Below are positions 7,298 to 17,018 of a DNA stretch of 64,000 nucleotides, piece after piece (position 1 is the stretch's first letter; each line of letters starts with the position of its first letter). Source of the stretch: Legionellaceae bacterium (lineage in GTDB: Bacteria > Pseudomonadota > Gammaproteobacteria > Legionellales > Legionellaceae); assembly GCA_029210265.1 (NCBI GenBank), contig JARGNP010000001.1, forward strand, positions 95,742 to 159,741, written 5' to 3'. A program made the translations under genes and the position numbers. The notes beneath the pieces were generated by a model. The model ran no database searches. It saw only the letters and a list, made by a program, of their open reading frames with translations, and was not told the origin of the DNA.

Positions 7298-9778
7298 ATG
7301 AACATCGTTGTTTTCAGTAGTATCAAGGACATGAAAGTTAAGCCAGTTGAACGTGCATTAGAGCTAATTTACCCTGATGGCTTTATTTCACTGCGCCATC
7401 GCGTTGGTGAGCACGATACAGGGATCCCATCACAACCTGTCGGACCTGAAGAAACTCAATTAGGTGCCGAACAAAGAGCCATTATTCTTCGAGAAAAAAA
7501 ATCAGCGTTAGAAGAACAGCTCAAAGATGAGCATCAAATTCAGGCAAGTGAGGATGATACGTGGCTATATGTTGGCGTTGAAGGGGGATTAATTCTCAAT
7601 CAGGCGCAGCAGTTTTCAGATGTTATTTATGTTGCGTTCACGACAGATACAGGCCCTGTGATTACCCGTCATGCTGATCCGGTTGTGTTGCTTGATATAA
7701 ACAAAAAGCCATATAAGCAAGACGGCACATGGCCTTTGCATGATGATAAGCTTTATAGCGAGATGTCTGAGACCGAACAAGAAGAGCGAGATTTATGTAT
7801 TTATGGCCATCAAGAGGGAGAAGCTGCTCTAGAACAACACCAGCCTACCTATCAGGGCTACCGACAACAAATTGTCGAACGGATCTTGTCTAAAGAAAAT
7901 ATGGATTTATACACATGGTCAACTAAAAATTTAATCACGCGAGAAATGGCTGTTGAGCAAGCAGCAACACGTACGGTTAGGCATTTTTTAGATAATCAAA
8001 CTCAGAACTTAGAAGCAAGTTTACACGAAGAGAGTGATAGCAAACCTGACAAATCTGAATTAGCGGAACGCCTTCTTGAACTCGTGGCCGGTTATGGTTG
8101 TGTTGCATCGTTGGGAGCAAGATACCGAGATATGGTATGGATGCGAGATTTGAGCTGTATGGCGCCTACATTGCTCGAAGGTGGCTATTTTAATCATATC
8201 TTAACAGCATTAAGAGGTTTTGCAGAGCGCCAAGGAATGAGTTATGAGCCTTATAACGACGGCTATTCAACAAATCAACGATACGGCAAGATTCCGATCG
8301 TTTATGTTCCAAAAGCTAATACAGAACATTTTTTAGCCATTCGTATTTCATCCTGGCAACATGCGTTATGGGCATATGTTGAGAAAAATCAGCCGACGGA
8401 TCTTAAAAAATTTCCCATGCCTTTGCGTGATTATGATGGTTTATTACCGCAAGACAAATTAAGTTTAGATGGGCTAAATCAAGATACCTTAAGGCAATAC
8501 TATACCAAATTAATGGCATTTGAAACGCAATTGCAGACTAACAGCTCATCAGCACCGAAGGCCTCTTTTTCTTTGCGGCGTTTTATGAGTCAAGATCTAG
8601 AAAACTTAACCCCAGGCACACAAGACAGTGAAATTCATTTTATTCGAGCATTCATGTTTTTAGTGGATGCGCTGGATACACAAGAAAACAAGCAAGAACT
8701 TTTTGATGAGTTTGCTTCAGCTTTATCTGGCGCCATATTTTATTTATACATGAATGTTATCGATCCTCGTGATGGTTTACCGTTTGGCGCTGATTCTCGA
8801 GATATCTTTGCAGACTTTATGTATGACGCTAAAACTTTATGTAATGCGAGTTATTATTATCAGGTACTGTCTAAATTAGTTGAGCATGCGCCGCTAATAA
8901 AAAATACGTTTTTTAGTCAACATATGGCTGAACAGCTGCAACCTATCGCTCCTGAATATCAGCCTGCATTCTTAACATTATTAGCTTCTCGTCAGTATAT
9001 ACAACAAGCTTTTCTAGCCGCTAAGTCTGAGTTAGAAAGCTCGATTAGAACTAAATTACTCTATGACGCAGACACAAACCTTAATCCCCGAGACTTTATA
9101 CCAGGAGAGCGCGTCAAAGATGGTATATTACCCGTGATGCCGCTACCTACATATGTTGTACGTTTGATTGATAAGCAAGGGCCTGAATTTCTCCAAGGAA
9201 AAACAGTTGATCCGCAAGGGCTTGCGCTTGCTGTGCTGAGTGGGCTGGTGGATAAAAAAGATTACCCTCAAGTGATAAGTCATTTTGAGTCATGTGATTC
9301 AGATATTGGCATTAAAGTTTTTACACCGATCAGTGCGACGTCAGAGCATGAAGTCGGTGTGTTGTTACGTAATCATGGTTGGGTAGTTTGGCCCAATATC
9401 AGTTATCGGGTCGTACAAGCCTTAAATTTTATGGATACACCTGAATCGAAGCACATGGCTGAATTACAAGTGCAAAAGCTTAGTTATTTACCGAGTATCA
9501 ATGAGTGGTATGCTAAAAATCTTGAAGATAATACGGTGTATGTGGGGGGGGCGCCCATGCAAGGGTGGCACGCGGGTGGGTTGCTCATGCCTGTTCCAGA
9601 AATAAATTTTGAAGCAGTTTCAACACTTACTACACCGAAAACGGCTCACTCATATGTTTCGTTTTTTAGAAAACATCCTTATGTGGCGGCTGCTGGAATT
9701 GTCGCTGCTGCGGGAGCTACGGCTGTTGTTTTGAATGGGATGATTTCATCGGAAGAATATGAAAGTTATAGTTTATAG
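7298..9778 (+). CDS. Fusion of a YjjX-type (DUF84) NTPase and a glycoside-hydrolase-like alpha/alpha toroid
   Basis: Residues 1-190 resemble YjjX inosine/xanthosine triphosphatases: MNIVVFSS start, TGIPSQPVGPEET matching the family's SGVPEQPFGSEET, and YVGVEGGL. Those enzymes clean the nucleotide pool. From about 270 the sequence is a helical-toroid sugar hydrolase type, with YRDMVWMRDLS, SRDIFADFMYDAKTLCNASY, WVVWPNISYRVVQAL and GGAPMQGWHAGGLL resembling amylo-alpha-1,6-glucosidase or glucoamylase-like proteins. A hydrophobic Ala/Val segment (about 792-815) near the end may anchor it to a membrane. The ATG at 7298 has ATAGGAC just upstream and is preferred over one at 7286. I know of no described protein with this arrangement, and the substrate is unknown. 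Confidence 0.72.
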   Translation: MNIVVFSSIKDMKVKPVERALELIYPDGFISLRHRVGEHDTGIPSQPVGPEETQLGAEQRAIILREKKSALEEQLKDEHQIQASEDDTWLYVGVEGGLILNQAQQFSDVIYVAFTTDTGPVITRHADPVVLLDINKKPYKQDGTWPLHDDKLYSEMSETEQEERDLCIYGHQEGEAALEQHQPTYQGYRQQIVERILSKENMDLYTWSTKNLITREMAVEQAATRTVRHFLDNQTQNLEASLHEESDSKPDKSELAERLLELVAGYGCVASLGARYRDMVWMRDLSCMAPTLLEGGYFNHILTALRGFAERQGMSYEPYNDGYSTNQRYGKIPIVYVPKANTEHFLAIRISSWQHALWAYVEKNQPTDLKKFPMPLRDYDGLLPQDKLSLDGLNQDTLRQYYTKLMAFETQLQTNSSSAPKASFSLRRFMSQDLENLTPGTQDSEIHFIRAFMFLVDALDTQENKQELFDEFASALSGAIFYLYMNVIDPRDGLPFGADSRDIFADFMYDAKTLCNASYYYQVLSKLVEHAPLIKNTFFSQHMAEQLQPIAPEYQPAFLTLLASRQYIQQAFLAAKSELESSIRTKLLYDADTNLNPRDFIPGERVKDGILPVMPLPTYVVRLIDKQGPEFLQGKTVDPQGLALAVLSGLVDKKDYPQVISHFESCDSDIGIKVFTPISATSEHEVGVLLRNHGWVVWPNISYRVVQALNFMDTPESKHMAELQVQKLSYLPSINEWYAKNLEDNTVYVGGAPMQGWHAGGLLMPVPEINFEAVSTLTTPKTAHSYVSFFRKHPYVAAAGIVAAAGATAVVLNGMISSEEYESYSL

Positions 9779-9795
9779 TCGTAAGCGTAAACCAT

Positions 9796-9832
9796 GCGTG
9801 GACTTGATGATACAGTCCACGCGCAGTTTTTT
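9796..9832 (+). terminator. Rho-independent terminator
   Basis: A 9-bp perfect stem GCGTGGACT / AGTCCACGC (9796-9804, 9814-9822) is followed by GCAG and six T. It lies just after the 7298-9778 gene and before the convergent gene's stop at 9837. Confidence 0.9.
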
Positions 9833-9836
9833 GTCT

Positions 9837-10775
9837 TTATACCAGTGGCTGAGCTACTGGAAGCGATTCGATTGTACCTTCAGCTCTCGGTTGTGTAGAA
9901 CCAGAACCTAAGTTACTAAAAAAACGTTGCGTATGATTAATTGGAGAGTTCTCTCCACCAGACGTTAATTTAGCAGCAGCCCATCCAGCAATAACCGCCA
10001 AAAGTGCAAGCTTATCTAATTGCAAAATTGTTGCGGTCGCAAATAAACCTAAGCCCACGAAAACATCCGTTGCAGTTGAAACAAATGCTTTTGTTTGATG
10101 GTTGTTGGGGCTGTTAGGAGCAAGGTCCGGTTTCATTTGATTAATTTGAGCGACTCGAGCAGAATAAGGCGCCGCAAATAACAAGGTAGCCGTTAATGCC
10201 GTGAGTTGTCCGATAAAAGGTAAGGGGAACATCGTTGCAGCAGCCACAATACCGTAAAAGCTAGCCCGAAGCGTCTCGGTTATATTATTGGCTAAAGAAT
10301 TGAATAGCTCTCCTATCTTGTTTAGGACCCCATTTTCAAGCCGCTGTCCTGAAATCATATCTTCGATATGTTGAATAGGCGATGCATCGCCAAGATTGAG
10401 AAATTTAGAAACACAAAAGGCAACCAAAAACACACAACAAGCGGTTTCCCCTAATGCGATACCAACAGAATAGGTTGCAGCTAAAATCCCAATGTTGATC
10501 AGTGCTTTGACGAAAGCCTCAGCTTTAAGAGATAAGATATCGCTATCATTAAGACGTGGCGTACCATCATCATTTTTCATTTTTGATATGCGATCGATTT
10601 CATGCCATCGAGATAGGATAGGCAATGTAGCTACCATAACAGCTACGGGTATATTCATGATGCCAATCAAAGGAGCGCCAACAGAAACCGACGCACCGAC
10701 TATGCCATACAAAGCGGTCAAGCCCGTTTCGGAAAAGTTTTCTCTGACTGAACTAATAAATGTTTCTCTGCTCAT
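9837..10775 (-). CDS. Membrane protein built from an internal duplication
   Basis: Not a family I recognise. The 312 residues hold at least four hydrophobic stretches arranged as two homologous halves. Half one runs LTALYGIVGASV...PLIG, then a charged loop with EIDRISKMK, KAEAFVKALINIGIL, and a segment ending GDASPIQHIEDM. Half two repeats this order as LRASFYGIVAAAT...PFIG, ARVAQINQMK, TKAFVSTATDVFVGLGL and GGENSPINHTQRFF. No signal peptide is evident and the tail is polar. It is a lone gene between convergent and divergent neighbours. A secreted membrane-inserting effector is one possibility, but nothing decides it. Confidence 0.6.
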   Translation of the reverse strand: MSRETFISSVRENFSETGLTALYGIVGASVSVGAPLIGIMNIPVAVMVATLPILSRWHEIDRISKMKNDDGTPRLNDSDILSLKAEAFVKALINIGILAATYSVGIALGETACCVFLVAFCVSKFLNLGDASPIQHIEDMISGQRLENGVLNKIGELFNSLANNITETLRASFYGIVAAATMFPLPFIGQLTALTATLLFAAPYSARVAQINQMKPDLAPNSPNNHQTKAFVSTATDVFVGLGLFATATILQLDKLALLAVIAGWAAAKLTSGGENSPINHTQRFFSNLGSGSTQPRAEGTIESLPVAQPLV

Positions 10776-10896
10776 TTTTAATCCTTAGTTAGGTGAAGGC
10801 GGCATTATATTTCCATTTTGATAAAAAATCAACCTAGGTATATGCGCTGCAAGTTTTAATGAGATTGATAGTATTGGTGTATACTGCAAGACATGA

Positions 10897-11640
10897 ATGC
10901 GTTATGAGTACATCATGCAGTTTTTCTTACAAGGCACACATCCCACATGGCACCCGAGGCTCACACAGGCACTCCGTGCGATGGATTCAGATTATTTGTT
11001 AAGCCTCAAGCAATCTAATAGCTGGTTGCCAGGGATGCACTATATATTGGCTGCGTTTTCAGAGCCTTTGGCGTCAACGCGCTATATTTTGTTTGGTGAA
11101 TCGCCGTATCCTCGAGCCGAATCAGCCAATGGCCAGGCATTTTGGGACGCGGCAGTCGGGCCTATATGGCGAGACACGGGTTTTAGTAAAGGTGTGAATC
11201 GCGCGACGTCACTTCGTAATATCATGAAGATGCTATTACATGCTCGGGGTGATTTAGTCTCTGATTTTTCACAACCGGCGATCGCAAAGCTTGATCATAC
11301 GCGCTATTATCAAACACTCGATGCTTTTTTTATGAATATGATGCGTCAAGGTTTTTTATTATTGAATGCCTCACCGGTGTACGAAGAAAATAAAATTCCT
11401 TATCATGCCAAGCATTGGGCGCCGTTTATGGAAGCTTTGTTAGATAGCTTTATTGGTGATTGTGAACGTGATAGTGATCAAATTAAATTAATTTTATTTG
11501 GGCGCGTGGCAGAAAAAATTCCAGGGCACACGCGTTTTACGAGCTTATTAGCGGAGCATCCGTATAATTTAAGTTTTATTACGAATCCAGATGTGATTAA
11601 CTTTTTTAAACCTATGGACTTGTTATTGCATGATAAATAA
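10897..11640 (+). CDS. Uracil-DNA glycosylase superfamily protein with altered catalytic motif
   Basis: The fold signature of family-1 UDG is visible in outline: YILFGESPYPRAESANGQAF (about 63-82) sits where Ung has the GQDPYH motif, LLLNASPV replaces LLLN, and EHPYNLSF (about 219) replaces the HPSPLS loop. The general-base Asp of GQDPY is Ser here (GESPY), so classic uracil excision may be lost or changed. Two starts are possible, ATG 10897 or ATG 10915 (MQFFLQGTH); neither has a strong ribosome-binding site. The stop overlaps the ubiG start by 11 bases, suggesting co-transcription. DNA repair is only an inference. Confidence 0.65.
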   Translation: MRYEYIMQFFLQGTHPTWHPRLTQALRAMDSDYLLSLKQSNSWLPGMHYILAAFSEPLASTRYILFGESPYPRAESANGQAFWDAAVGPIWRDTGFSKGVNRATSLRNIMKMLLHARGDLVSDFSQPAIAKLDHTRYYQTLDAFFMNMMRQGFLLLNASPVYEENKIPYHAKHWAPFMEALLDSFIGDCERDSDQIKLILFGRVAEKIPGHTRFTSLLAEHPYNLSFITNPDVINFFKPMDLLLHDK

Positions 11641-12361
11641 TACAAATAATATGAATAATACTGAAGCAAAAGAAACGATGGATCCACTTGAAATTGCACG
11701 CTTTGCACAGCACGCAGAGCAATGGTGGCAGCCTGATGGCGCGTTTAAAACCTTGCATGATATTAATCCCACACGCTTGGATTGGATCTGCAAATATATT
11801 ACACCCCAAAATCTTAAGATGCTTGATATAGGTTGTGGTGGTGGTATTTTAACCGAAGGCTTGGCTAAATTGGGGGCCAATATAACAGGGCTTGATGTTG
11901 AAGAGCATGCACTTAAAACTGCACGTGCGCATGCCGAAGCTTCCAATGTGTCTATTGAATACGTGTGTGAGCCGGTGGAGTTGTTTGATGGGGGGCCTTT
12001 TGATGCAATTACCTGCCTTGAAATGTTCGAGCATGTTGAAGATCCTGAAATCGTAATTAGAGCGGCCGTGGATTTACTTAAGCCGGGTGGGTATTTATTT
12101 CTATCAACAGTGAACCGTACAGCAAAGGCTTATGCAACGGTTATTTTAGGCGCGGAATATATTTTATCGCTCTTACCTCGGCAAACACATAGTTTTGAAC
12201 GTTTTATTCGACCGAGTGAATTAGCATCAAGTGTTCGTCAAACGGGTCTTGATGTGATGGGTGTAACCGGGCTTGATTACAATCCATTTAGTCGCGAATC
12301 TAAGCTTCAAGAAGGCTGTGTGGACGTTAATTATTTATTGGTAGCTCAGAAGCCTGTTTAG
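11630..12361 (+). CDS. ubiG: UbiG, ubiquinone biosynthesis O-methyltransferase
   Basis: Performs the two O-methylation steps of ubiquinone synthesis using S-adenosylmethionine. The 243 residues contain the UbiG N-terminal block FAQHAEQWW...FKTLHDINPTRLDWI, the SAM motif LDIGCGGGILTEGLA (about 65-79), CLEMFEHVEDP and LKPGGYLFLSTVNRT. The N-terminal Asn-rich leader is long, so translation may begin at a later Met (11651 or 11678). It overlaps the end of the UDG-like gene and is convergent with proQ, whose stop overlaps by four bases. Confidence 0.95.
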   Translation: MINNTNNMNNTEAKETMDPLEIARFAQHAEQWWQPDGAFKTLHDINPTRLDWICKYITPQNLKMLDIGCGGGILTEGLAKLGANITGLDVEEHALKTARAHAEASNVSIEYVCEPVELFDGGPFDAITCLEMFEHVEDPEIVIRAAVDLLKPGGYLFLSTVNRTAKAYATVILGAEYILSLLPRQTHSFERFIRPSELASSVRQTGLDVMGVTGLDYNPFSRESKLQEGCVDVNYLLVAQKPV

Positions 12362-12750
12362 CAGTCGATGAAGGTGTTTTTTTTTCGGGGAGACATATAT
12401 TGGCGCTCGTAACGTTGTTGGGCGTATTGGGCTTGCTCTGGGGTAACGAGCTCCACTTCGTTTCCGAAGAGATCCACACGTGCAGCATCAACTTTTTGAC
12501 AACTGAGGTAGGCCGGTGAAGTGCAATAGTAAGAAAGTGCTTCACGAAGTGCTTTCTTACTGAACGTAGGTGTATCTAAACGGTTGTAAAAATCATTGAT
12601 TTCTTCAAAAATACCGATTCTTAGGGGTTTAATTGAGCGTGCTTGTTTAAAAAAAGCGGATGAGAAGTGTTCTATAAGCCAATCAATAATAATTAATTTA
12701 TCTTTTCGTTCCATTTTCTTTGATGGATTAGTTGTATTGATTGTATTCAT
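12358..12750 (-). CDS. proQ: ProQ/FinO-domain RNA chaperone
   Basis: A small RNA-binding regulator of the ProQ/FinO family, which stabilises small RNAs and matches them to mRNAs. The 130 residues hold one ProQ domain: FFKQARSIKPLRIGIFEEI, ALREALSYYCTSPAYL and a basic/polar stretch leading to VDLFGNEVELVTPEQAQYA. The charged N-terminal leader is short and there is no C-terminal Tudor domain, so it is a minimal form. TAAGGA lies 8 bases before the ATG. Its 5' leader has several perfect inverted repeats (12762-12878), an arrangement that could allow feedback control by an RNA-binding protein; that is inference. Confidence 0.88.
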   Translation of the reverse strand: MNTINTTNPSKKMERKDKLIIIDWLIEHFSSAFFKQARSIKPLRIGIFEEINDFYNRLDTPTFSKKALREALSYYCTSPAYLSCQKVDAARVDLFGNEVELVTPEQAQYAQQRYERQYMSPRKKNTFIDC

Positions 12751-12781
12751 ATGTGTCCTTACATATTTTGATATGAGCTTA

Positions 12782-12800
12782 AAGAATCATCGTGATTCTT
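12782..12800 (-). promoter_or_regulatory. Perfect hairpin in the proQ leader
   Basis: AAGAATCA-TCG-TGATTCTT is an 8-bp perfect stem with a 3-base loop, 32 bases before the proQ start. A smaller one, CATAT-TTTG-ATATG (12762-12775), sits next to the ribosome-binding site. Confidence 0.5.
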
Positions 12801-12830
12801 GAAATTTAAAATAACATATTTTTTTTTGAG

Positions 12831-12878
12831 ATTCGACTGCTTAAGTCGCTCTTTTTTTATTTTTTTAAGCAGTCGAAT
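12831..12878. repeat. 14-bp perfect inverted repeat between proQ and the L,D-transpeptidase gene
   Basis: ATTCGACTGCTTAA (12831-12844) and TTAAGCAGTCGAAT (12865-12878) flank a 20-base T-rich loop. A nested alternative hairpin CGACT-GCTTA-AGTCG (12834-12848) followed by CTC and seven T would act as a plus-strand terminator, so the two folds are mutually exclusive. On the minus strand it lies downstream of the L,D-transpeptidase gene, where it could terminate that transcript or sit in the proQ leader. Confidence 0.65.
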
Positions 12879-12896
12879 AAGTGGCTTGGATGTGAT

Positions 12897-13568
12897 TTAT
12901 AGATAGTGTGATGTTGCAAGGTATTTTTGGTCAGGGTAGTAAGCAAAGACCACAGAACCATCTTTGATTGTATTGATCAGTGGTTTTGCAAGACTTGCTG
13001 CAATCGCAGGGCAACCCCAGCTTCGACCAGCATGACCAACGCTCTTGATGTATCCAGGCTCAACATAACGTGCACCATGAACAACCACGCGACGTTCATA
13101 AGCATTATCGTTGAAGCCTTTTTCCAAACCTTGTAAATTCAAGGAGTAACCGTTTGATCCGATATACGTGCTTTTTGTGACAAAGGCACCCAGGCTGGTT
13201 TCTTTGCTCGATACTTGATTCGAGAAATGGGTGGGAACGGTTTGACCTGAATTTTTACCATGCGCGACATGCATATGATAAAGAAGTTTCTCTTTGCTGA
13301 CATCAAAGACCCATAGACGTTGTTTTGACGAAGGCAGAGAATAATCAATAACGGTTAATATTTGTTTTTTAGCCATGCCGTTATGTTGTGCTTTTTCGTA
13401 GGCAGTAAGGGCAAGTTTTAGAACTTTTGTGTTAAGCTCCGGCGCGGCTTGACTTAAGTGTCGTGCTTCTGTGTTAATATCACCAGCTGGATTGGAAACA
13501 ATCACTGTACTGGAGGCTATAGAAGAGCTGAAAATGGCCATTAAAATAAGGGTAATCAATGCATTCAT
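12897..13568 (-). CDS. Exported L,D-transpeptidase catalytic-domain family protein
   Basis: A periplasmic protein of 223 residues with a signal peptide (about 1-18, IFSSSIAS). The catalytic region reads LWVFDVSKEKLLYHMHVAHG, then KETSLGAFVT, VVVHGARY and GHAGRSWGCPAI, in which the Cys of SWGCPA is the expected nucleophile and the His of VHGA its partner. This is the YkuD_2-type (murein L,D-transpeptidase catalytic domain family) arrangement. The function would be peptidoglycan cross-linking or trimming. A single gene, transcribed divergently from putA with about 165 bases between them. Confidence 0.85.
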   Translation of the reverse strand: MNALITLILMAIFSSSIASSTVIVSNPAGDINTEARHLSQAAPELNTKVLKLALTAYEKAQHNGMAKKQILTVIDYSLPSSKQRLWVFDVSKEKLLYHMHVAHGKNSGQTVPTHFSNQVSSKETSLGAFVTKSTYIGSNGYSLNLQGLEKGFNDNAYERRVVVHGARYVEPGYIKSVGHAGRSWGCPAIAASLAKPLINTIKDGSVVFAYYPDQKYLATSHYL

Positions 13569-13735
13569 ATATGCTCCTTAGTCTAGTTCATGAGTTGTGC
13601 TTAAAGGCAGAGACATGTTGCATCAATGCCGGCGTGATTGAGCATTATACGGGCATATTATAAAAAAGTAAACCATTTGTTTTTTATTTGAACTATATTA
13701 TAAGAAGAACACGTGTTCCTGTTTGGAGATTAAAT

Positions 13736-16700
13736 ATGTTAAGCCAACAAAAAATAGAGGCCCCAGAGGGGCTGAGAGCTGATATAAATAATGCATATCG
13801 TTTGCGAGAATTCGATATAATAACCACGCTTCTAGAGCAAGCGACGCTAAATAGCGAGCAAATATCATGGATTAAGCAGCGCGCAACGCGTTTGGTTGAG
13901 GCTGTGCGTGAAGCATCTAAAGACAATACGGGTATTGATTCTTTTTTAGCTCAATATTCTCTTTCAACGGAAGAGGGTATTACACTCATGTGTCTTGCAG
14001 AGGCACTTTTACGTGTTCCTGATAGCAAGACGATTGATTTACTTATTCAAGATAAATTAACAGAAGCGGATTGGAATGCTCATCGCGCACAAAGTGAGTC
14101 AGTTTTTGTGAACGCGACCACCTGGGCGCTGATGCTCACGGGGAAAGTGCTCAGTCCTGAAAAGTCGGACTCGGTTCTCGGTAAAAGTGTGATGGGCTTG
14201 GTCCACCGCAGCAGTGAGGGTGTGATTCGAAAAGCTGTGAATACGGCGATGCGTATCATGAGCCGACAGTTTGTGATGGGGCGTAATATAAAAGAAGCAT
14301 TAAAGCGTGCAAAAAAAGAGGAAGCCAAAGGCTATCGTTATTCGTATGATATGTTGGGTGAAGCTGCGTTAACGATGGATGATGCTACAACGTATTTTAA
14401 AGCTTATTATGATGCGATTACAGCCATCGGTGCAGATGCTTCAAAAAAATCGGATATTTACGCAAGAGCGGGTATTTCGGTTAAGCTTTCGGCGCTTCAT
14501 CCACGCTATGAAGAAATACAACATGAGCGTGTGCTTTCTGAGCTTGCACCTAAGTTATTAGAATTGGCTCAATTAGCCAAGCAATTTGATATTCAGCTTA
14601 CGGTGGATGCCGAAGAATCTGAACGTTTAGATTTGTCTCTGGATGTTATTGAACGCGTGTTTTCTGATCCATCGCTTGCAGGTTGGGAAGGTTTTGGTTT
14701 GGCTGTGCAATCTTACCAAAAACGAGCATTTTATGTGCTTGACTGGGTAGCTAATCTTGCGAGAACGCATAACCGCCGTATGATGGTGCGCTTAATCAAA
14801 GGTGCTTACTGGGATAGTGAGATTAAAAATTCACAGATGGAAGGTCTACATGACTACCCAGTGTTTACGCGCAAAGTATTTACCGACGTTTCTTTTCAAG
14901 CGTGTGCTAAAAAGTTGTTTACCATGCAAGATGCTATTTATCCGCAATTTGCTACGCATAATGCATATTCTGTCGCAGTCATACTTAACTTAGCGGGTAA
15001 ATCACGTGATTTTGAATTTCAGTGTTTGCATGGCATGGGTGAAGAGCTTTACGGTGAAATTGTACCTGAAGATAAATTAGGCATTCCTTGCCGTATTTAT
15101 GCACCGGTAGGTATGCATGAAGAATTATTGCCTTATTTAGTCAGGCGATTATTAGAAAACGGTGCAAATTCATCGTTTGTGAATCGTATTATTGATAGTA
15201 CGGCGCCTGTAAGCTCCTTGGTCGAAGATCCTGTTGAACATGCACATGAATTTTTAACTAAAATTAATAAAAACATTTGTTTGCCGTCAGGAATTTTTGG
15301 CCCTAGCCGTGTTAATTCTGATGGAATCGATTGGAGTGATCGTGCGACTACTTCACAACTTCAAAGTACGTTTGAGGCCATGCAGCCTTTAGAATGGCAA
15401 GCTTCACCGTTGCTTGCGGGTAAAAAAACAAAGAACACAGAGATGCGTGAACTTTTTTCACCGCAGTCTTCAAAAATTAAAGTAGGTTCGGTGATTGATG
15501 CGACGCCTGATGATGTGGAATGGGCTTTGAGTCAAGCAACACAGGCATTTTCTAGCTGGTCTAAAACGCCGGTTGCTGAACGTGCAGCGTGTTTACGACG
15601 TTTTGCTGATTTACTTGAAATACACGGAACAAAATTCTTGGGTATCGACTGTCTTGAGGCAGGAAAGACATGGTCTGATGGTATTGCGGAGCTACGTGAA
15701 GCCGTTGATTTTTGTCGTTATTACGCTAACATGGCTGAAGAGCTTATGGCTCATCCGAAAGAGTTACGTGGTTACACCGGTGAGCTTAATCAGCTATCTT
15801 TGCATGCCCGCGGGGTTGTTTTGTGCATTAGTCCATGGAACTTTCCATTAGCTATTTTCACAGGGCAAGTGGTCGCAGCGCTTGTTACAGGAAACTGCGT
15901 GATTGCCAAACCTGCAGCTCAAACACCGGTGATTGCTTATGAAGCCGTCAAGCTGATGCATGAGGCAGGATTTCCCGAAGGCGTGATTCAGCTGGTGCCA
16001 GGTCCTGGTCGTACGATAGGCTCGCTGTTGGTGGCTGATAAGCGTATCAAAGCCATTGTATTCACCGGTTCAACAGCAACCGCAACGGGCATTAATCAAG
16101 TACTTGCCACGCGAGGTGGTGAGATTATTCCGTTGATTGCTGAAACAGGCGGTCAAAACGGTATGATTGTTGACTCGTCAGCCTTACTTGAGCAGGTTGT
16201 TACGGATGTTGTTTTATCGGCCTTTGGCAGTGCTGGGCAACGTTGCTCGGCATTGCGCGTGCTATATATTCAAGATGATGTGTATCCACGATTTAAAGAC
16301 TTACTTCAAGGTGCCATGGCGGAGCTTGCCATTGGCGATCCACGCTGGCTTAAAACAGACGTGGGTCCTGTGATTGATGCCGGTTCGTTGAAGCAATTAA
16401 AAGCTCATGTTCGGGCGATGAAGAAAAAACATAAACTTATTTATGAATGCGCGTTGAACGCAAGCTGCCGCGAAGGGCATTTTATGCCACCCACAGCACT
16501 TGAAATTGATAGCATGCATGATTTAGAAGAAGAAATGTTTGGTCCTATTTTGCATGTGATTCGATTTAAACAAAATAAATTAGAACATGTGATTGATGAA
16601 GTGAATAGCACGGGATACGGTCTTACGTTTGGGATTCATAGTCGTATTAAGCGTACGGTGGAGTTTGTCCGTGAACGTATTCATGTGGGGAATTTTTACG

Positions 16701-16918
16701 TGAACCGAAATACAACCGGTGCTGTGGTTGGCTTACAACCGTTTGGTGGTGAAGGACTTTCAGGAACTGGACCTAAAGCGGGTGGTCCACAGTATTTGCT
16801 TCGGTTCTGTCATGAACGTACGTACACAGAAGATACGACAGCTGCAGGAGGTAATGCGAGCTTGATGTCGTTATCGGATGAAGATGAGCATGATGAACAT
16901 GATGGTGCTGATAAGTGA
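13736..16918 (+). CDS. putA: Bifunctional proline dehydrogenase / pyrroline-5-carboxylate dehydrogenase PutA
   Basis: Oxidises proline to glutamate in two steps on the inner face of the membrane, feeding electrons to quinone. The 1060 residues contain the FAD barrel of proline dehydrogenase ([14 protein letters not shown] near 247, [27 protein letters not shown] near 351) and the aldehyde dehydrogenase half ([32 protein letters not shown] with Glu803, and [11 protein letters not shown] with catalytic Cys837). No ribbon-helix-helix DNA-binding domain precedes the barrel, so it should be an enzyme only and not its own repressor. ATG 13736 has GGAG seven bases upstream; a TTG at 13688 is less likely. 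Confidence 0.97.
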   Translation: MLSQQKIEAPEGLRADINNAYRLREFDIITTLLEQATLNSEQISWIKQRATRLVEAVREASKDNTGIDSFLAQYSLSTEEGITLMCLAEALLRVPDSKTIDLLIQDKLTEADWNAHRAQSESVFVNATTWALMLTGKVLSPEKSDSVLGKSVMGLVHRSSEGVIRKAVNTAMRIMSRQFVMGRNIKEALKRAKKEEAKGYRYSYDMLGEAALTMDDATTYFKAYYDAITAIGADASKKSDIYARAGISVKLSALHPRYEEIQHERVLSELAPKLLELAQLAKQFDIQLTVDAEESERLDLSLDVIERVFSDPSLAGWEGFGLAVQSYQKRAFYVLDWVANLARTHNRRMMVRLIKGAYWDSEIKNSQMEGLHDYPVFTRKVFTDVSFQACAKKLFTMQDAIYPQFATHNAYSVAVILNLAGKSRDFEFQCLHGMGEELYGEIVPEDKLGIPCRIYAPVGMHEELLPYLVRRLLENGANSSFVNRIIDSTAPVSSLVEDPVEHAHEFLTKINKNICLPSGIFGPSRVNSDGIDWSDRATTSQLQSTFEAMQPLEWQASPLLAGKKTKNTEMRELFSPQSSKIKVGSVIDATPDDVEWALSQATQAFSSWSKTPVAERAACLRRFADLLEIHGTKFLGIDCLEAGKTWSDGIAELREAVDFCRYYANMAEELMAHPKELRGYTGELNQLSLHARGVVLCISPWNFPLAIFTGQVVAALVTGNCVIAKPAAQTPVIAYEAVKLMHEAGFPEGVIQLVPGPGRTIGSLLVADKRIKAIVFTGSTATATGINQVLATRGGEIIPLIAETGGQNGMIVDSSALLEQVVTDVVLSAFGSAGQRCSALRVLYIQDDVYPRFKDLLQGAMAELAIGDPRWLKTDVGPVIDAGSLKQLKAHVRAMKKKHKLIYECALNASCREGHFMPPTALEIDSMHDLEEEMFGPILHVIRFKQNKLEHVIDEVNSTGYGLTFGIHSRIKRTVEFVRERIHVGNFYVNRNTTGAVVGLQPFGGEGLSGTGPKAGGPQYLLRFCHERTYTEDTTAAGGNASLMSLSDEDEHDEHDGADK

Positions 16919-16963
16919 TAAATATTGATATAAATATTTAAATAGATATTTGTGTGGATATTA

Positions 16964-17009
16964 CCTTCTCCCGCGGGCGGGAGAAGGTGCCCGTAAGGGC
17001 GGATGAGGG
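16964..17009. repeat. REP-like GC-rich palindromic repeat between putA and minE
   Basis: CCTTCTCCCGC-GG-GCGGGAGAAGG (16964-16987) is a perfect 11-bp stem. It is followed by a second small stem CCC-GTAA-GGG and the tail CGGATGAGGG. The composition contrasts sharply with its AT-rich surroundings and matches the general form of dispersed palindromic repeats seen across many bacterial genomes. Lying between convergent genes, it may end transcription from both sides. Confidence 0.8.
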
Positions 17010-17018
17010 TTGATTAAC

